Below, piece by piece: positions 62,664-64,000 of a stretch of 64,000 nucleotides of DNA. The DNA comes from Streptomyces sp. NRRL F-5126 (GTDB taxonomy: Bacteria > Actinomycetota > Actinomycetes > Streptomycetales > Streptomycetaceae). The notes beneath the pieces are model-generated. The model worked only from the letters and a program-made list of their open reading frames with translations, did no database searches and was not told where the DNA came from. Position 1 is the first letter of the stretch; the number at the start of each line of letters is the position of its first letter. The DNA is taken from assembly GCF_000721265.1 (NCBI RefSeq), contig NZ_JOFZ01000008.1, positions 372,001-436,000 of the forward strand, given 5' to 3'. Both the position numbers and the translations under genes were made by a program.

Positions 62664-64000
62664 GTGGCGTCCAACAAGCCTGCCCCGGAACCCCCGTTCC
62701 AAACACGCCCCTTCGGCGCTGCCGCCCCGTTCGAAGGCGCGGCGTACAACGCCACCGCGTACAACGGCGGTCCGCACATGGAGACTTACCCCGGGACGTA
62801 CGGATCACACGCCCCCGCGGTCGGATACGGCGGCGGCCAGGGCAACGGTGGCGGGTACGGCTACGGCAACCAGGGCCTCGCGCCGCGTCAGGCACCGGCC
62901 CACGCACAGGGCCCTTACGCCGCCCCGGCGTTCGCCTTCCCCGAGGAGGCGGCCCCGCCGGCCGGGCCCGCGTACGACGACGGCCCGGCATTCGACGACG
63001 GCCCGGCATTCGACGAGGGCCCGGCGTTCGACGAGGGCCTGTCCGAGGAGGAGGAGAAGGCGTGGGGTGCCTTCTCGGCCGAGGAGGGGTCGGCCACCTC
63101 GATCTCCCCGCTGCGCGGCAAGCACCGCGTCGTCAAGCAGCGCGGCGGCCTTGCCCGCAGCTCCACCGTGCTCGGCGTCGGCGTCATCGCGGCCGTCGGG
63201 GCCGGCGGGGTCGCGGCCGCCCAGGGCAAGCCGCCCGTCTCCATATCCGTGCCCGACGCCATCACGGACCACATCCCGCAGAGCGTGGCGTCGATCCCGG
63301 TCGTCGGGTCGATCGTGCCGGACAAGAAGGCCTCGCCGCAGGATGTCCTCGCGAGCGAACCGCTCACCACGGCGGGCATGACCACCGCCGACCTCAAGCA
63401 CGGCTCCACGGACGCCGGCGAGGCCCTGCGGGCGCGGATACTCGAGCAGGCCGCGGCGCAGCAGCAGGCCGCCGACGACACCGCGCAGCAGCAGGCCGAG
63501 CAGCAGGCGGCCGCCAAGGCGCACGCCGAGGCGGAGAAGCAGCAGGCCGCGGCGCACAAGAAGGCGGAAGAGGCCAAGAAGAAGGCCGCCGCCGAGGCGA
63601 AGAAGAAGGCGGAGGCCGAGCGCCTCGCCAAGCTGGCGAAGAGCTACACGCTCCCCGTCTCCTCGTACAGGATCACCGGCACCTTCGGCGAGCCGGGTTC
63701 GATGTGGTCGTCCGGCTACCACACAGGCCTCGACTTCGCGGCCCCCACGGGCACGCCGATCAAGGCCGTGCACGGCGGCACGGTCGTGTCGGCGGGCTGG
63801 GCGGGCGCCTACGGGTACCGCACGGTCGTGAAGCTCGACGACGGCGAGGAGCTCTGGTACTGCCACCAGTCGTCGATGCTCGTGTCGGCCGGGCAGAAAG
63901 TCACCACCGGCGAGGTCATCGGCCGTGTCGGCGCCACCGGCAACGTGACGGGGCCGCACCTGCACCTGGAGGTCCACACGGCCGCGGGCAAGGCGATCGA
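62664..64000 (+). CDS. M23-family peptidoglycan endopeptidase (3' end outside window)
   Basis: From GTG 62664 (AAAGGAG 10 nt upstream) the frame stays open to the window end, 445 residues. A Gly/Tyr/Pro-rich N-terminus with repeated DDGPAFDEGPAF units, an internal transmembrane anchor (STVLGVGVIAAVGAGGVAAA), an Ala/Lys/Gln-rich coiled coil (about 250-325), then a LytM domain: GYHTGLDFAAPTGTPIKAVH with zinc ligands His and Asp, YGYRTVVKLDDGEELWYCHQ and the HLHLEVH motif. It is expected to cut peptidoglycan peptide cross-bridges. The upstream c-di-AMP riboswitch ties it to wall turnover control. Confidence 0.93.
   Translation, partial: MASNKPAPEPPFQTRPFGAAAPFEGAAYNATAYNGGPHMETYPGTYGSHAPAVGYGGGQGNGGGYGYGNQGLAPRQAPAHAQGPYAAPAFAFPEEAAPPAGPAYDDGPAFDDGPAFDEGPAFDEGLSEEEEKAWGAFSAEEGSATSISPLRGKHRVVKQRGGLARSSTVLGVGVIAAVGAGGVAAAQGKPPVSISVPDAITDHIPQSVASIPVVGSIVPDKKASPQDVLASEPLTTAGMTTADLKHGSTDAGEALRARILEQAAAQQQAADDTAQQQAEQQAAAKAHAEAEKQQAAAHKKAEEAKKKAAAEAKKKAEAERLAKLAKSYTLPVSSYRITGTFGEPGSMWSSGYHTGLDFAAPTGTPIKAVHGGTVVSAGWAGAYGYRTVVKLDDGEELWYCHQSSMLVSAGQKVTTGEVIGRVGATGNVTGPHLHLEVHTAAGKAI

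Overview
The window is high-GC actinobacterial chromosome, almost certainly Streptomyces. Third codon positions are strongly GC, GTG/TTG starts are frequent, and several genes appear to be read from leaderless transcripts. The gene order dnaX-purD-purC-lsr2-like-purSQL-purF-purM-DUF3073-valine dehydrogenase-bldC-hrpA is the conserved Streptomyces core block. BldC, Lsr2-like, Zur-type zinc uptake and a c-di-AMP riboswitch in front of a cell-wall hydrolase are further genus hallmarks.

Layout. (1) 1-6.6 kb is an accessory segment. It holds a SAM methyltransferase cut by the window edge, an HTH/P-loop kinase fusion with a TTA codon translationally coupled to a guanylate-kinase-like protein, a convergent 6PGDH-like dehydrogenase and a NUDIX hydrolase. 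It also holds a broken nucleotidyltransferase and about 1 kb with no convincing gene, and ends at tRNA-Ser(GGA). (2) 6.8-36 kb is the core block: SRP RNA, dnaX, the dispersed purine genes (purD, purC, purSQL, purF, purM, all on +), three tRNA-Gly, an Lsr2-like nucleoid protein, cell-wall/membrane genes, vdh, bldC and hrpA. Two nearly identical tRNA-Asp genes and tRNA-Phe surround hrpA. (3) 36-43.5 kb carries a large secreted GH3 enzyme, a DUF574-type methyltransferase and an SDR/DUF2867 protein. (4) 43.5-48.9 kb is patchy accessory DNA: a GH114 relic, PH-like and ALF-repeat proteins, a Uma2 relic, a YefM/YoeB-type toxin-antitoxin pair, an ArsR/DUF5937 regulator and a small secreted protein. 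The last part lies between a tRNA 3'-end relic and an intact tRNA-Glu. (5) 49-64 kb returns to core-like content: a zincin, a divergent YczE/MocR pair, an RGG-tailed DEAD-box helicase, a Zur-boxed zinc ABC transporter operon flanked by two tRNA-Lys genes, initiator tRNA, a SpoIIE-type phosphatase, and a ydaO-type riboswitch driving an M23 peptidase cut by the window end.

How the genes work together. purD, purC, purS/Q/L, purF and purM supply seven steps or subunits of de novo IMP synthesis, with PurSQL made as one coupled three-gene operon. The znu operon is four overlapping genes (binding protein, ATPase, two permeases) behind a near-perfect Zur palindrome. Wall remodelling recurs: two M23 peptidases, one of them probably under c-di-AMP control. 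The least explained content is the kinase/kinase/dehydrogenase/NUDIX cassette at 0.8-3.9 kb and the mini-island at 46.1-48.8 kb.
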